A stretch of 64,000 nucleotides of DNA from Pygmaiobacter massiliensis (GTDB lineage: Bacteria > Bacillota > Clostridia > Oscillospirales > Ruminococcaceae), in assembly GCF_900199435.1 (NCBI RefSeq), contig NZ_OAML01000003.1, positions 1,815,166 through 1,879,165 on the forward strand. Direction: 5' to 3'. Every line of letters begins with the position of its first letter. Position 1 is the first letter of the stretch. The notes beneath the pieces were generated by a model. The model had not been told where the DNA came from. It was given only the letters and a program-made list of their open reading frames with translations, and did not search any database. Positions 63,136-64,000 of the stretch are shown in pieces. A program made the translations under genes and the position numbers.

Positions 63136-64000
63136 ATGGAGATAAAAAAATCTCGCTCGGCTGCAGAAAAGGCGAAGGAAGGCATTGCCTGGCTTGCCTC
63201 TCGTCAGCGTTTAAAGCGCGGCACCTATCCAAAGGCGATGGCAAATCTTTGTGCCTTGCTGGGCAACCCACAGGAAAAGCTTGCTTTTGTGCATATCGCA
63301 GGTACTAACGGCAAAGGCAGTACGGCAGCGTTTATCGCCTCTATCTGCACAGAGGCAGGCTATAAAACGGGGCTGAATATTTCTCCGTTTGTAGTGGAGT
63401 TTGCAGAGCGGATGCAGATTGACGGTAAAATGATTTCGGACTCGGCACTTTCAAGCGTACTGGCAAAAGTGAAAAAAGCGGCAGATGCGCTTGAAAAGGC
63501 TGAGGGCATGCATGCCACTGAGTTTGAATGCACTACGGCGGCAGCACTTTTGTGGTTTGCAGAGCAACATTGCGACCTCGTTTGTATGGAGGCGGGCATT
63601 GGAGGTACAGGCGATGCCACAAATCTGATTCGCAATACCAAAGTAGCGGTGCTCACAAAAATTGCGCTGGACCATACAGCCCTGATTGGAAACACCCCGG
63701 CTGAAATTGCAAAGAATAAATGCGGCATTCTCAAACCCGGCTGCGTGGCAGTCAGTGCACCGGAGCAGCTACCTGAAGTAACGGAAGTCATTGAGGCTGC
63801 CTGTGCCGAGCAGCAAATTGCGTTGCGCTGTCCGGAACCCGAGGATATTACACTGCGCTGGCAGATTGCCGGCGAAAATCGTATTGATTACGGCGGATAT
63901 ACGGTAGGGCTTCAAATGCCGGGGGCACATCAAGCTCAGAACGCTGCAGTGGCAGTAGAAGCGGCGCTTGCCCTTTGTGATGCAGGATATGAAATCAGCG
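63136..64000 (+). CDS. folC: Folylpolyglutamate/dihydrofolate synthase FolC, truncated by window end
   Basis: Adds glutamate to folates (and to dihydropteroate in bifunctional forms). 288 complete codons are visible and open to the window edge. It starts MEIKKSRSAAEKAKEG, with a tyrosine-rich RGTYPKAMANLCALLG segment, P-loop IAGTNGKGSTAAF (about 56-68), NISPFVVEFAERMQ, CMEAGIGGTGDATN and KIALDHTALIG. All are typical of FolC, next to valS as in many Firmicutes. GGAAGGATT precedes ATG 63136 at a slightly long spacing. Confidence 0.94.
   Translation, partial: MEIKKSRSAAEKAKEGIAWLASRQRLKRGTYPKAMANLCALLGNPQEKLAFVHIAGTNGKGSTAAFIASICTEAGYKTGLNISPFVVEFAERMQIDGKMISDSALSSVLAKVKKAADALEKAEGMHATEFECTTAAALLWFAEQHCDLVCMEAGIGGTGDATNLIRNTKVAVLTKIALDHTALIGNTPAEIAKNKCGILKPGCVAVSAPEQLPEVTEVIEAACAEQQIALRCPEPEDITLRWQIAGENRIDYGGYTVGLQMPGAHQAQNAAVAVEAALALCDAGYEIS

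Overview
The window is a typical Firmicutes/Clostridia chromosome segment. Supporting signs are a T-box leader before valS, the truB-ribF-rpsO-pnp order, TTG and GTG starts that are backed by strong Shine-Dalgarno sequences, a V-type ATPase operon, and a clostridial-style division and cell-wall cluster. MurE carries the Asp-Asn-Pro-Arg motif of meso-diaminopimelate ligases. The best guess is an Oscillospiraceae/Ruminococcaceae-type gut anaerobe of moderate G+C. That placement is inference; no rRNA is present.

Layout. 1-5.1 kb: end of a DHH phosphoesterase, then truB, ribF, rpsO and pnp. 5.2-9.1 kb: two reverse-strand hydrolases (glutamine-amidotransferase type and omega-amidase), uppP and a YwaF-like membrane protein. 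9.1-19 kb: a complete-looking autoinducer-2 (AI-2) uptake and processing locus with two divergent arms. The reverse arm is lsrR-lsrK-cupin-AllA-like; the forward arm is lsrACDB-lsrF. lsrG is absent. 19-23.2 kb: an AEC transporter, a haem catalase, a 63-residue membrane microprotein and a membrane-anchored permuted NlpC/P60-like hydrolase. 23.4-32.2 kb: a nine-gene V-ATPase operon in the order of the Enterococcus hirae ntp operon, with the sodium-binding residues present in the rotor subunit. 32.2-40.3 kb: a small membrane ORF or candidate structured RNA, lctP and a 2-hydroxyacid dehydrogenase, a papain-like protease, prpF, a sodium:solute symporter and tRNA-Leu. 40.4-55.1 kb: the division/cell-wall cluster mraZ-rsmH-ftsL-pbp-murE-murF-mraY-ftsW-murG-murA-ftsQ-ftsZ, without murD, murC, murB or ftsA. 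55.3-64 kb: a DivIVA-like coiled-coil protein, trxA, ydbC with an HD protein, tRNA-Gln and tRNA-Pro, a 6-phosphofructokinase, T-box-valS and the start of folC.

How the genes work together. The lsr locus should import AI-2 (LsrACDB), phosphorylate it (LsrK), relieve LsrR repression and degrade the product (LsrF). Two cupin-fold enzymes sit where the usual LsrG step would be expected. A V-ATPase with a sodium signature and a sodium:solute symporter fit a sodium-based energy economy. The division cluster makes UDP-MurNAc-tripeptide and pentapeptide, lipid I and lipid II, and the septal synthase pair FtsW and PBP, but it must borrow MurC and MurD from elsewhere in the genome.

The most unusual items are the lsrG-less lsr locus with its clear operator/promoter layout and altered LsrB pocket, the candidate RNA/small ORF at about 32.4-32.8 kb, the microprotein whose stop codon lies inside its own terminator, and the murD-less division cluster whose FtsZ tail is divergent. 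Start sites were chosen by Shine-Dalgarno spacing and family N-termini. All homology statements come from recognition by eye; no searches were run.
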